From Cardiocondyla obscurior (taxonomy: Eukaryota > Arthropoda > Insecta > Hymenoptera > Formicidae), in NCBI RefSeq assembly GCF_019399895.1, contig NC_091870.1, forward strand, positions 4,500,001-4,564,000: a stretch of 64,000 nucleotides of DNA, given 5' to 3'. Positions 21,285-32,370 of this stretch are shown one piece after another; within the stretch, counting starts at the first letter, position 1, and every line of letters starts with the position of its first letter. The position numbers and the translations under genes were made by a program. Below the pieces are notes generated by a model. The model was given only the letters and a program-made list of their open reading frames with translations, was not told where the DNA came from and made no database searches.

Positions 21285-22700
21285 TCTTTTACGGCAATTA
21301 AATTCAGCAAATGACTAACGCATCTATGATGCGACGGGAAAGTAATCGCATCTATGGGATCCGTATTATTACTATTTTCCTCACCAGTTAATAATATATC
21401 ACTTATATTATAGAATTCTATTTCTGATTCTTTATCTTTTTCAAAAATCCTAAAAAAATATTGCTGTTTTAATATACAATATATAAATACAAAGTAAATT
21501 TTTGTCTATATGTCAAATACTGCAAAATAACAAAATGTTGAAACGTAAATATATATCATAAAAATTATCTTACTGAAAAGCTTTAATAAAATTAGATCCA
21601 CTATCAGTGGTGATGCAGCATACTTTATTTTGGATGTGATATTCTAAAAACACGGTATTTATAGTTTTAGCCAAAATGTCGTACGTGTGTTTTCCCGTCA
21701 TACGTCGAGATGTTAAAGCAGCTAGTTCCCTCTTTAATGTTGTAGAATTAATCCAATGCACTGTAATTTCTAAATAGCTCCTACAAAACATTAAAAAATC
21801 ATCAGAAAAATTAAAATAATAACAATAAAATTTAATAGATTTTTAATTTTTCTTTAATTTTATCTATATTAATTTAATATTAATATAGATTTTCTTTAAA
21901 TATTAAAATATAAAATTATATGTATAATTAGACAATTCTCACCTTTTCATTTTGCTATAAATCTGCTGTCGCTGATACAATATCAAGCTCTGCTAATTTA
22001 TTTTCAAGAGCCACTTTTATTCCTAAAAATTCTTGATGTAGTTTTTCTTTTATTGTCTTCCTGCAAATTACATGAAGAGATAATGGTAGTCCACATCTAA
22101 CCAAATCTATAAAAGCTGGACTGTTCACAATTGAAAGTGGTTAATGGTCCTCGATAACAAATTTCAGGATTTTTTTATCCAATATCTTTTGCGTCATTAT
22201 TACTTTACCAGATCCCCAACGTTCCAACCGTTGTTGTTTTACAGGTTTTACTGTATTTTCATTTATCATTTAGATCTTTATTTTGTGACTCCTCAAAAGA
22301 CCGTTTCACTTTATTTATACTATGTATATGCTGAGGATGTTTTGTCTAATAATTTATAAAATATTAAATATTACAGCATGTATGTTATATGTAAATATGT
22401 AAACAATATAAAATAACTTAAAAAAAGAAAAAACTTACATTTATATGCTTCTTTAAGTTTGCTGACAAATTTTTGTTTGCATGGATAATTTTGTCACCCA
22501 CACATAAGTTGCAAGAAAACGCTAAATTATTTACATTACTATAATTAGGTTAGAAAATAAATATTTCCAAAAATGCTGGCCAGGGATTTTTTCGATTACA
22601 CGTACTTGTACTTTCAATTCTTTTTATTGTATCAAAGTTATTGTTATTAATGTTATTGTTCCCTTCGCGTATTTCACTTATGATGAAAACTTTTTGTACA
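21285..22700 (-). pseudogene. hAT-superfamily transposase remnant
   Basis: Minus-strand pieces in order: a BED-type zinc finger (CNLCVGDK...LSANLKKHIN, about 22530-22440), a linker with FIDLVRCGLPLSLH (about 22110), the DDE-region segment ORF 21791-21570 (EITVHWINSTTLKRELAAL, then CCITTDSGSNFIKAF) and a piece near 21430-21290 with HHRCVSHLLNLIAVKD. hAT transposases are cut-and-paste enzymes with a BED DNA-binding finger. The C-terminal dimerisation domain is absent, cut off where the unknown ORF unit begins. Several stops and possible introns; inactive. Confidence 0.8.
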
Positions 22701-23069
22701 GGAATTTGATTTGCGAGACGGTTGTAGTTGGATTGGAGCCGTTGCTCGTATTGAATTAAGCCGTTAAATTACATGAATGTATTTGATGTTCTCTTACAAA
22801 TTCAGGATCGCCAAGTTTATCTCTCTTACGGTTGTTGCGGTGCGCTAACCCGAAGGCTTCGTAGACACTCGTTTTTCTCGCTGGTATACCCGATGAGCTT
22901 GTTATCGTACACTATCTCTCCGTATTCTAAATCGTAACCGAACATGGCCGAAATACTGGGTCTTTTTGCCACCGCTGCGCCGCCGTCCGCGAAGCTGCTC
23001 CGAATATCGCGCGCCGCCATCCGCGAATCCGAACGCATACCCGCCGCGCGCAATTTCAATTCACATCTC
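22701..23069. other. Non-coding flank of hAT remnant
   Basis: Partly GC-rich; short overlapping ORFs on both strands without recognisable domains. Probably hAT 5' sequence or another old insertion. Confidence 0.3.
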
Positions 23070-23596
23070 TGTTGTAACCCAAACCCCGTTACAACACGAA
23101 ACATGACGCAGGGCATTTCGGCATAAGTATCTCGTAGTTAAATAACCTCAGAGGATGCAAGATCAGCAAACCTCCTTAAGAAATTAAATAATAAGAGAAA
23201 CACGTGCGAGAACTTATCGCCGAAATCGCTGAGGTTGCATTCGCCGAACTACCGAAGTTCGGCATTGCAACCCGATGAGGCCAAGGCCCTGCGTCACTAT
23301 TAAATAACCGCGAACCGTCACGGACGGGCAGTCGCATCATAGTCCGTGCCGTAAATTGAGAGCGTGTGATAATCAAAGTTCGGTCGCGTGCCAAGTAAGA
23401 GGAGACCTCGCGGAGCCGAGGACGCGTGACAACGCGAGGACGTGTGCCGAACCGACAAAAGGGAAACTTAGGAAGATAGAAAAAGTGTAACATCGTAACT
23501 GAATAAAAATTCTAAGTTTTTATTTGAAAACGACTAATTTCGCCCTCCCTCACGGATCCCGAAGGACGGGCCCCGTGCACCGGCCCCTGTGCAACA
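23070..23596 (+). mobile_element. Solo LTR, 527 bp
   Basis: Starts TGTTGTAACCC, ends GTGCAACA, and has a perfect 4-bp duplication tctc (23066-23069, 23597-23600). The body is GC-rich; AATAAA near 23502 suggests plus orientation. No second LTR or internal region nearby. Confidence 0.75.
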
Positions 23597-23600
23597 TCTC

Positions 23601-24100
23601 GCACAATTCACGCAAGGCTGCAACCTCGCTTTCTATACACTTTTAACACACTTATTTTAGTTATTTTACGTTGATTGCACACATTTAACAAACTGCACTT
23701 GTATTTGTACACGTTAAATACGAATACGTTAATAATGGAAGATCATAAACAGGCATAACAGAATATATTTAATAAAAAAAAAGTTGTGAAAAAACAAAAT
23801 AAGATGTAAACAAAATACATTTTGATTGCAATGCGCAATGTTACCACACGTTAAAAAACGTTTCCACAGTGTTCCAAAAAAGTTTAAACTTAATTTTTAT
23901 TAAATATTCACAATCTAATATCCTTCAAACTCGTGCTTGCACAACTCACTGTTGTTGCGTCATATTGTGGTTATATCGTCGAACTATCCAGAACAGAACT
24001 ATTAATACGCCTCTCGCGGCACACTACCGATTTAATTGACTATCGATTATCGACCTCTTACTGATTTGTCGAATTCGATTGATATTGTCGGTAATAAATG
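23601..24100. other. AT-rich interior or flank of hAT element
   Basis: No coding region recognised; AT-rich with no strong repeat structure. Confidence 0.3.
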
Positions 24101-24129
24101 ATCTTCAGCGCCCTACTATAAAACATCTT

Positions 24130-24320
24130 TATGGTAGAAATAAAACTAAAGTAACGATAAAAGTAACGGTTAAATTCGTTATCGTTACTGTAAAAATGTA
24201 ACGACATTACCGTTATCGTTACAGATAAAAAAAATAACAATCGTTACCAAATCATTACCAAAATATATAACGATAATTGTAACAATGTTACAAGTAACGC
24301 GTTACTTCTCAACCCTACCT
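24130..24320. repeat. hAT-type terminus with subterminal gtaacg repeats
   Basis: Dense short repeats of taacg and cgttac in both orientations end with aagtaacgcgttacttctcaaccct. Read on the minus strand this begins agggttgagaagtaacg, the usual form of many animal hAT ends with clustered transposase-binding repeats. It is probably the transposase-proximal end of the minus-strand hAT element at 21285. The opposite end is missing. Confidence 0.6.
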
Positions 24321-24483
24321 GACACATATAACATTATCAGCCGATTTAACCGATTCTTTTATATATTTAGAGCGGAATCTGTTATCTAATATCAATTTCT
24401 ACATAGTATAAAGCTTCATCAAAATTAAAGTTTTTACTTTGCGACGTTCTTTTATCAGTGCAAACTTTTTTGCATTTTAATTC
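24321..24483. other. AT-rich spacer
   Basis: Short AT-rich DNA between the hAT terminus and the mariner element; nothing recognised. Confidence 0.3.
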
Positions 24484-24933
24484 TACAAGGTGTCCCAGAT
24501 CAGTGGACTAACCCGCAAATTTTAGGTAGAACTCGCCGAAATAAGACGAAAAATCTTTTACGGTTTTTAAAAATTCTCAGTAGTTTTCGAGAAAAAAATT
24601 CATTAATTTACACGTGAGAGCGACAAGGAAGCGCGGGATTGAGCGAGAGCGTGATAGACAGCGGCCAGAGTCAACGCGCGGCGAGCGAAACGAGTAGACA
24701 ACGTACGAGCGACACGAGGCGACAACATGAGCGAAGTGAAGCAATTACGCGCGTGCAAGACTAGCGAAATAAAATTATTACGCGCGAGTACAATCAATTT
24801 TACCATTATTTTTTATTAATTTTTAAAACGGAAACGCTATCGTTTCCACACTACCTTGTAATGAGGTAGATAGCTCAGTGCGTTTTTTTTAGAGTGGTGT
24901 CCCCAAGAGGCCTAATCCACTTTACACTACAGC

Positions 24934-25800
24934 TCAACGCAACAATTGTTTGAAGTGCCGTCCTTGTGCTTGTAAGCACATTTCGGCTCTACGAATAATT
25001 TGTTGCGTTGCTCTGTGTGCCATATCGGGCGTAATCGTAGTGAAAGCCGCTACAATGGCATCACGGACCTCGTGCACGCTACGATCACGCACATTTTCAA
25101 TCTGTGCTTTAATGTGCCCCCAAATAAAGTAGTCCAGCACATTCAGATCCGGGGAACGTGCTGGCCATGTGATCGGCCCCCCTCGCCCTATCCATCTATC
25201 GGGAAACATATCATTTAAAGCGTTACGCGCGCGACACGAGAAATGCGGAGGAGCTCCGTCTTGCTGGAAGATCATTTTTTGTCTTAATTTTAATGGTAAT
25301 TCTTCTAAAAGTTCCAGCAAATCATTAATTAAAAATTGTGTGTACAAATCTCCATTTAATCGCGGAGAGAGGAAGTAGGTTCCTATCTAAACACGCAAAC
25401 ACAAAATTTATAAATTTTACCAATACTTTAAAACAAGTTTTTACGTAAGTAGAAATACTTACAACTCTGCTTCCTACTATGCCTGCCCACACGTTGATTT
25501 TCCACCGGAATTGGAAGGCGCCCGCGCGAACAGCATGAGGATTTTGATGACGCCAAAGAACAAAATTTTTAGAGTTAAAAACACCATTAGGTGTAAAAAG
25601 CGCCTCGTCGGTCCATAAAATTAGGCCAGGAAACAGTACAATTTGCCGGCATTGAGCAAGAAAGCCTATGATAATAATGTTTTATTTTTATTTATAATTA
25701 TCGTGTATCAGATATCATAGTTTGAAAAAAATGCAAATACCTTGACAAAAGTTTATTCGCTCTATTGCGTCGCGTGGAAGCAATTGTTGCACCCGTCGAA
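24934..25800 (-). pseudogene. Mariner transposase, left-arm partial copy
   Basis: The clean frame 25347-24934 encodes the catalytic C-terminal part: QQDGAPPHFS (second Asp) and WPARSPDLNVLDYFIW (third Asp), with about 36 residues between the two. It differs from the right-arm copy by a handful of residues. Upstream pieces (25700-25440) hold the middle of the enzyme with an intron-like gap (donor gtaagt near 25460 on the minus strand). The N-terminal helix-turn-helix domain is missing, as the arm ends near 25800. It cannot make a complete transposase. Confidence 0.85.
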
Positions 25801-26018
25801 GGCTTTCAATATTTGATCGTCATGATTAAAATTTGGTCGTCATGATCAAATTGATTACTCAGTGTATCGACACGCCGAAGCAACAATCCACGAAAAACAA
25901 AAATGAAAACATTTTCATTGCTAAGCAACGGAATCTTTTCGATTTTCAACTATTGGTTGTCGTGGATTGTTACTTACGCGTGTCGACACACTTAGTTTAC
26001 GTACTCTTATAATCCATC

Positions 26019-27246
26019 ATGAAATTTACAACGGCGGAATACACAGAAATGATAGTGTGTTACGGAATAACTGGCAAAAATGCGGAACGCGCGGCTCGAA
26101 TTTACGCGGCAAGATTTCCGAACCGTGTGCATCCGTCTCCTAGGACAATTTTAAGATGTTTGCGTCGTGCTCGCGAATTGGGATTCCTTGGAATAGATCG
26201 AAGGAATCATCTACAAATAGATCGCGGTGTAAGAAAGAATTTTGATATTGACGATCAAGTATTGGAAGCCTTCGACGAAGATCCGTCAAACGGTATCCGC
26301 CGCGTAGCGAATATCGTCGGTGTTTCAAGATCAGTGGTACATCGAATCATTAAAGAAGATGAGTTGCACCTATTTCATTATCAAAGGGTGCAACAATTGC
26401 TTCCACGCGACGCAATAGAGCGAATAAACTTTTGTCAAGGTATTTGCATTTCCTTCGAACTATGATATCTGATACACAATAATTATAAATAAAAATAAAA
26501 CATTATTATCATAGGCTTTCTTGCTCAATGCCGGTAAAATGTACTGTTTCCTGGCCTAATTTTATGGACCGATGAGGCGCTTTTTACACCTAATGGTGTT
26601 TTTAACTCTAAAAATTTTGTTCTTTGGCGTCATCAAAATCCTCATGCTGTTCGCGCGGGCGCCTTCCAATTCCGGTGGAAAATCAACGTGTGAGCAGGCA
26701 TAGTAGAAAGCAGAGTTGTAAGTATTTCTACTTACGTAAAAACTTGTTTTAAAGTATTGGTAAAATTTATAAATTTTGTGTTTGCGTGTTTAGATAGGAA
26801 CCTACTTCCTCCCTCCGCGATTAAATGGAGATTTGTACACACAATTTTTAATTAATGATTTGCTGGAACTTTTAGAAGAATTACCATTAAAATTAAGACA
26901 AAAAATGATCTTCCAGCAAGACGGAGCTCCTCCGCATTTCTCGTGTCGCGCGCGTAACGCTTTAAATGATATGTTTTCCGATAGATGGATAGGGCGAGGG
27001 GGGCCGATCACATGGCCAGCACGTTCCCCGGATCTGAATGTGCTGGACTACTTTATTTGGGAGCACATTAAAGCACAGATTGAAAATGTGCGTGATCGTA
27101 GCGTGCACGAGGTCCGTGATGCCATTGTAGCGGCCTTCACTACGATTACGCCCGATATGGTACACAGAGCAACGCAACAAATTGTTCGGAGGGCCGAAAT
27201 GTGCTTCCAAGCACAAGGACGGCACTTTGAACAATTGTTGCGTTGA
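26019..27246 (+). pseudogene. Mariner transposase, right-arm copy with N-terminal domain
   Basis: The N-terminal frame 26019-26465 (MKFTTAEYTEMIVCYGITG...) holds a paired-type helix-turn-helix domain with a second HTH-like RRVANIVGVSRSVVHRI. The catalytic frame 26833-27246 carries QQDGAPPHFS and SPDLNVLDYFIW (D..D spacing about 36). Between them the first catalytic region (WTDEALFTP-like near 26568-26590) and intron-like sequence with gtaagt (about 26718) link the parts. I saw no stop in the two main frames, so a spliced product is conceivable, but exon joins are unverified. It is an IS630-Tc1-mariner DDD enzyme. Confidence 0.8.
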
Positions 27247-27696
27247 GCTGTAGTGTAAAGTGGATTAGGCCTCTTGGGGACACCACTCTAAAAAAAACGC
27301 ACTGAGCTATCTACCTCATTACAAGATAGTGTGGAAACGATAGCGTTTCCGTTTTAAAAATTAATAAAAAATAATGCTGAAATTGATCGTACTCGCGCGT
27401 AACAATTTCATTTCGCTAGTCTTGCACGCGTGTAATCGCTTCACTTCGCTCATGTTGTCGCCTCGTGTCGCTCGTACGTTGTCTACTCGTCTCGCTCGCC
27501 GCGCGTTGACTCCGCCCGCTGTCTATCGCGCTCTCGCTCAATCCCGCGCTTCTTTGTCGCTCTCACGTGTAAATTAATTAATTTTTTTCTCGAAAACTAC
27601 TGAGAATTTTTAAAAACCGTAAAGGACTTTTCGTCTTATTTCAGCGAGTTCTACCTAAAATTTTTGGGTCAGTCCACTGATCTGGGACACCCTGTA

Positions 27697-28057
27697 AGGG
27701 TGTCTGGTTGAGTAGCATCTTATAGATAGAACTCGAAAATAAATAGAAAGTCCCGTACATTTTGCAAAATTCTCAATCGTTATTGAAAAATTTAAATGCA
27801 TAATGTATAGCGTAAGAGCGACAAGGAAGCTGCGCGTGAGTGAGCGCGACAGGCGAATGGCTAGGAATGGCGCCGTCGTCTGTCGCGCTCACTTACGCAC
27901 AGCTTCATTGTCGCTCTTACGCCTTTACATTTCATGCATTTTAATTTTTTTCTCTATAACGATTGAGAATTTTGCAAAATGGTACGGGACTTTCCTATTT
28001 ATATTTTCGAGTTCTATCTATAACTAAGAGATGCTCACTACTCAACCAGACACCCTG
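27697..28057. mobile_element. Mariner-related MITE, 361 bp
   Basis: Starts agggtgtctggttgagtag and ends with its complement (ctactcaaccagacaccct), flanked by TA. The arms span over 130 bp each. The internal GC-rich inverted block contains gtaagagcgacaaggaagct and gcgcgacaggcga, as in the large mariners on both sides. It directly abuts the 3.2-kb element, sharing the TA at 27695. No coding capacity. Confidence 0.85.
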
Positions 28058-28059
28058 TA

Positions 28060-28527
28060 TAGCATATAAAAGAAAACGGAAATAGAAATTTAACGTATAA
28101 GTCACAAAAAATTATTTTAAAATACATTTTTTTGTGATCAAGACAGAAAAGTATTTACAAAATTTGAGCAAAACTAAAGCATGGCTGTTTTCGAACGAAC
28201 AGCCCATTATTATAAATATAATGAATGTAAGTTCGTGAATAGGAATATTTATAATCAATTTGTGCTATACATAAACAGGTTATATTTTTATATTTTTTGC
28301 ACACATTATATTGTATTATTAAGCTGTATAAATAAATCGATGTATTATATACTACTTAATTTTTCAGAGTTTAAAAGCATCTGCATCATATATATCTGTT
28401 TTATATGCGATGTATTGAAAAACAAAAAGCTAAAAATTGTATATACACGTAAAAAGGTAGAACTTTCAATTATTTAATATATTATTTATTTCCTTCTGTA
28501 AAGTGCTTGTAACAAATTGACAATATA
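28060..28527. other. AT-rich spacer
   Basis: AT-rich. The 98-codon ORF at 28181-28477 has low-complexity Ile/Tyr/Phe-rich composition and no known domain; I treat it as chance. Confidence 0.3.
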
Positions 28528-28999
28528 CAGGGTGTATTATTTAATGTGTCACACCGAAAAGGAATAGGTGGGTCTTAATGAAAAAAATTAAAAAGTCTAA
28601 TACTATTTTGCAAAATTCTCAATGGTTATTGAGAAAATAATTAATTTGTCTAGCGCAAGAGCGACAAGGAAACCGCGCGCGAGCGAAGCAACGCGACGAT
28701 ACAAAAGGCGGAGCGAACGGCGACGCGCGAGCGAGACGTTGCGACAATCCGCGAGTGAGACGAGCCGACTGATATGCGAGCGACGCGAAACGATACCGCG
28801 CGAGCGAGACGATGCGACAATCTGCGAGTGAGGCGAGCCGACCGATATGCGAGCGAAGTGAAACGATACCACGCAAGCGAGAACAATTAATATTTTTGGA
28901 AACGCTATCGTTTCCACATTACCCTTTGAGGTAGATAGCTCAGTGCGTTTTTTTTTATAGTGGTATCCCCAGTAGGCCTAATCCACTGTAAAAAAATAA

Positions 29000-30049
29000 C
29001 GCAACATATGTTCGAAGTGCCGACTTTGTGCTTGTACTCACAGTTCGGCCCTCCAAACAATATTTTGCGTTGCTCTTTCTGCCATGGAAGGCGGGATAGA
29101 CCTGAACGCCGCTACAATGGTCTCGCGAACTTCATTTACTGCAAGATCTCTCATAGACTCAAGTAATGATTTTACGTGGCCCCAAACAAAATAGTCAAGC
29201 ACGATCAAGTCTGGTAAACTAAAACTTGTCGTGCGCGACGCGAAAAGTGCGGTGAAACATTGGTTCTTTTCCGGTCCAAACGGGGAAATAGAAAGTATGG
29301 TCCAATCTGAAAGTGATAATAACAATATTATGAGTTCTTTTAACTTTCAATGTAATGAATTTTTCTGTGATAGAAATACTTATAATTCTGTTTCCAATTA
29401 TCCCCGCCCACACATTTAAATTCCACCGGTATTGAAAGGCGCACTGCCTTATTGCATGGAGATTCTCGTCGCTCCAGATAACAAAATTCTTGGAATTAAA
29501 AATTCCGTTTGGTGTGAACAACGCCTCGTCGGTCCATAATATTTTTTCAGCGAACGACGCATTTTGCCTGCACTGTGCTAGTATCCTACACGTATTTTAT
29601 TAATTATTTATTAATAACAGAAGCGTACTTTAAATGAACATATACTTAACAAAAAAAGATGTACCTTCGCAGAAATGTATTCACTGTTCTTCATCCTGAG
29701 GAAAAAGCTGTTGCACCCGATGGAAATGATATGAGTGTAATCCTTCTTCCCGGAGAACGCGGTGTACAACGCAGGACGGTACACCTAGAGTTCGCCATGC
29801 ATAACGCACGCTCGCCCCTGGGTTTCGTTAAAAAAAGTCAAGAATTTGTTTCTCGATTGCAACGTCCCGACGCACTACACCTTCTCTGTGCCGATACTGC
29901 TGTGAAATCATAGAGCCTGTCTCTCGTGTCCGTGGCACGCATCTCGCGATCGTCCGCGAAGAATGCTTCGCACGATCCGGAAATCTTTCTGCGTGTAATC
30001 TTTGTGCGGTACGCGAGTTTTTTCCCGCGACACCATAGCAGATGAGCAT
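29000..30049 (-). pseudogene. Mariner transposase, left-arm copy (broken)
   Basis: The minus frame 30049-29828 encodes an N-terminal domain fragment (LICYGVAGKNSRTAQRLH...). 29521-29400 has LFTPNGIFNSKNFVIWSDEN and 29200-29038 has LDYFVWGHVKSLLESMRDL. The catalytic middle (the DGAP block) is deleted: the frame jumps from a REEPMFHRTF-like stretch to SLPDLIVLDYF near 29210. It cannot encode an active enzyme. Confidence 0.8.
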
Positions 30050-30222
30050 ATCTGTGTACTTAAAACTTCTTATCGACAGATGCTGTTATCGATAGTTTTG
30101 GGCAATTATTGTTGCTAAACGTTGCTAGAGCAGCACCGGAGACGTTTGCGATTTTCAATTGTTTTTTTTCGATCGCCACGTTGCTCGCTGAAAAGTTATT
30201 GTGTGGTATATCTCGCGCAAAA

Positions 30223-31453
30223 ATGTTGAAGTTCACGCAACAAGAGTACACAAATATGATTATCTGTTATGGTGCCGCGGGAGAAAACGCGCGTGCCGCA
30301 CAACGAATATACGCGGAAAGGTTTCCGGATCGTACGGAGCCTTCTTCGCGGACGATCGCGAGGTGCGTGCAACGAACACAAGAAACAGGCTCTGTGAATG
30401 TTTTTCAATTTCGGCACAGAGAAGGTGTAGTGCGTCGGGATGTGGAAATTGAAGAGCAAATACTTGATTTTTTTTAACAAAACCCAGGGGAAAGCGTGCG
30501 TTATGCAGGGCGAACGCTAGGTGTACCATCCTGCGTTGTACATCGCGTTCTCCTAGAAGAAGGGTTGCACCCATATCATTTCCATCGGGTGCAACAACTT
30601 CTTCCTCGGGATGAAGAACAGCGAATACATATCTGCGAAGGTACATCTTTTTTTGTTAAGTATATCTTCATTTAAAGTACGCTTCTTATATTAATAAATA
30701 ATTAATAAACTACGTGTAGGATTACTAGCGCAGTGCAGGCGAAATCCGTCGTTCGCTGAAAAAATATTGTGAACCGACGAGGCGTTGTTCACACCGAACG
30801 AAATTTTTAATTCCAAGAATATTGTTATCTGGAGCGATGAGAATCCCCGTGCAATAAAGCAGTGCGCCTTTCAATACCGGTGGAATTTAAATGTGTGGGC
30901 GGGGATAATTAGAAACAGAATTGTAAGTATTTCTATCACAGAAAAATTCATTACATTGAAAGTTAAAAAAAACTCATAATATTGTTATTATCACTTTCAG
31001 ATTGGACCATTTTTTTTGTCTGCTCGTTTGAACAGGGAGAAGTACGCTCATTTTTTGGAAAATGAGCTACCGATACTGCTCGAAGACCTGCCGCTCGAGA
31101 TTCGACAAAGTGTGATCTATCAGCACGACGGTGCTCCATGGCACTTTTCGCGTTTCGCGCGGCAAGTTCTTGATCGCAATTATGCCGATCGTTGGATGGG
31201 TCGCGGCGGTCCTATAATGTGGCCGGCACGGTCACCCGACTTAAACGTGCTCGACTACTTTGTTTGGGGACACGTGAAGTCGTTAGTCGAGCCTATGCGG
31301 GATTTAACAGTGAACGAAGTTCGCAAGGCAATTGTAGCGGCATTCAGATCCATTCCGCCTTGCATGGCAGAACGAGCAACGCAACATATTGTTCGGAGGG
31401 CCGAACTGTGCGTACAAGCACAAGGTCGGCACTTCGAACATATGTTGCGTTGA
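30223..31453 (+). pseudogene. Mariner transposase, right-arm copy (near complete)
   Basis: N-terminal domain MLKFTQQEYTNMIICYGAAG (30223), then after a TAA at 30475 the second HTH segment (VRYAGRTLGVPSCVVHRV) and HRVQQLLPRDEEQRI. The middle frame 30785-30979 encodes LFTPNEIFNSKNIVIWSDEN, and the catalytic frame 31016-31453 carries YQHDGAPWHFS and WPARSPDLNVLDYFVW. Introns likely separate the frames (gtaagt near 30922). The in-frame stop at 30475 is the main visible lesion. It is an IS630-Tc1-mariner transposase homologous to the one at 26019. Confidence 0.8.
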
Positions 31454-31928
31454 TTTTTTACAGTGGATTAGACCTACTGGGGAGACCACTATAAAAAAAC
31501 GCACTGAGCTATCTACCTCAAAAGGTAGTGTGGAAACGATAGCGTTTCCAAAAATATTATATGTTCTCGCTTGTCTGGTATCGTTTCATTTCGCTCGCAT
31601 ATCGGTCGGCTCGCCTCACTCGCAGATTGTCGCATCGTCTCGCTCGCGCGGTTTTGTTTCGCGTCGCTCGCATATCGGTCGGCTCGCCTCACTCGCGGAT
31701 TGTCGCATCGTCTCGCTCGCACGTCGCCATTCGCTCCGCCTTCCGTATCGTCGCGTCGCTTCGCTCGCGCGCGGCTTTTTTGTCGCTCTTGCGCTAGACA
31801 AATTAATTATTTTCTTAATAACCATTGAGAATTTTGCAAAATGGTATTAGACTTTTTTATTTTTTTCATTAAGACTTACCTATTCCTTTTCGGTGTGACA
31901 CATTAAATGATACACCCTGTATATATAT

Positions 31929-32090
31929 TGTAGAGAAATTAGCTGAATATTATTCTTGTCTTAAACGCAGTACGTTCGTCTTTATTTGTACTTACTGTAA
32001 CTAACTCTTTTTCCATCTATTAACACCGACTTTCATCAGGTGGCGCGCGCCTCGATGGTAACGTTATACGGTGTACAAAAATTAACGAAT
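31929..32090 (-). repeat. 3' LTR of gypsy element
   Basis: About 162 bp, matching 38171-38333 with a few substitutions (for example gcgcgcgcc against gcacgcgcc). The differences show that the insertion is not very recent. Confidence 0.85.
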
Positions 32091-32370
32091 GTCATATGCT
32101 ACAATCGGCCATTTCTGACAAAGAGGTTTGCCCTCAAACAGTAGAGAATTAGATAACAAAAAAAAATTATAAATTAAATAAACAATGTCTTTGATGATTA
32201 ATTAATTAAGGAATTAGGCCGGTAGACGGAATACAACCAAAATAAACAATCCTGAATCTATATAAACTAAAGAGTATTAATACTTATTTGGTAAAAATGA
32301 ATTTTTCAACAAAACATAGTAATGAGAATAATTCTAAAATTTCAAAATAAAGTCAGGGGTGCTCATTTAA
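32091..32370. other. Gypsy 3' untranslated region
   Basis: AT-rich sequence between the integrase stop and the 3' LTR. A polypurine tract adjoining the LTR on the minus strand is not obvious. Confidence 0.35.

Larger units (their letters stand above)
24486..27694. mobile_element. Palindromic Tc1/mariner element with two transposase copies (3.2 kb)
   Basis: Ends caaggtgtcccagatcagtg (24486) and the complement of cactgatctgggacaccctg (ending 27694), flanked by TA on both sides. The arms 24486-25800 and about 26390-27694 are near-identical inverted repeats, each holding the same C-terminal transposase sequence. Only the right arm adds the N-terminal domain. A second inverted match (gtgtatcgacacgc against gcgtgtcgacacac) lies in the centre near 25865-25990. 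Subterminal GC-rich blocks with gagcgacaaggaagc occur in both arms. Confidence 0.85.
28528..31919. mobile_element. Second palindromic Tc1/mariner element with two transposase copies (3.4 kb)
   Basis: Ends cagggtgtattatttaatgt (28528) and the complement of cattaaatgatacaccctg (ending 31919), with TA on both sides. The two arms (about 28528-30060 and 30210-31919) are inverted copies, each with a transposase gene reading toward its own end. The terminal 100 bp, the gagcgacaagg GC-rich block and the 3' half of the gene are all duplicated. It belongs to a different subfamily from the neighbour at 24486, but has the same layout. Confidence 0.85.

Noticed and set aside
28603..28917. Ser/Arg/Leu ORFs in mariner arms (also 31513-31850)
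   Set aside because: They are translations of the GC-rich subterminal inverted block in several frames and both arms; no domain.
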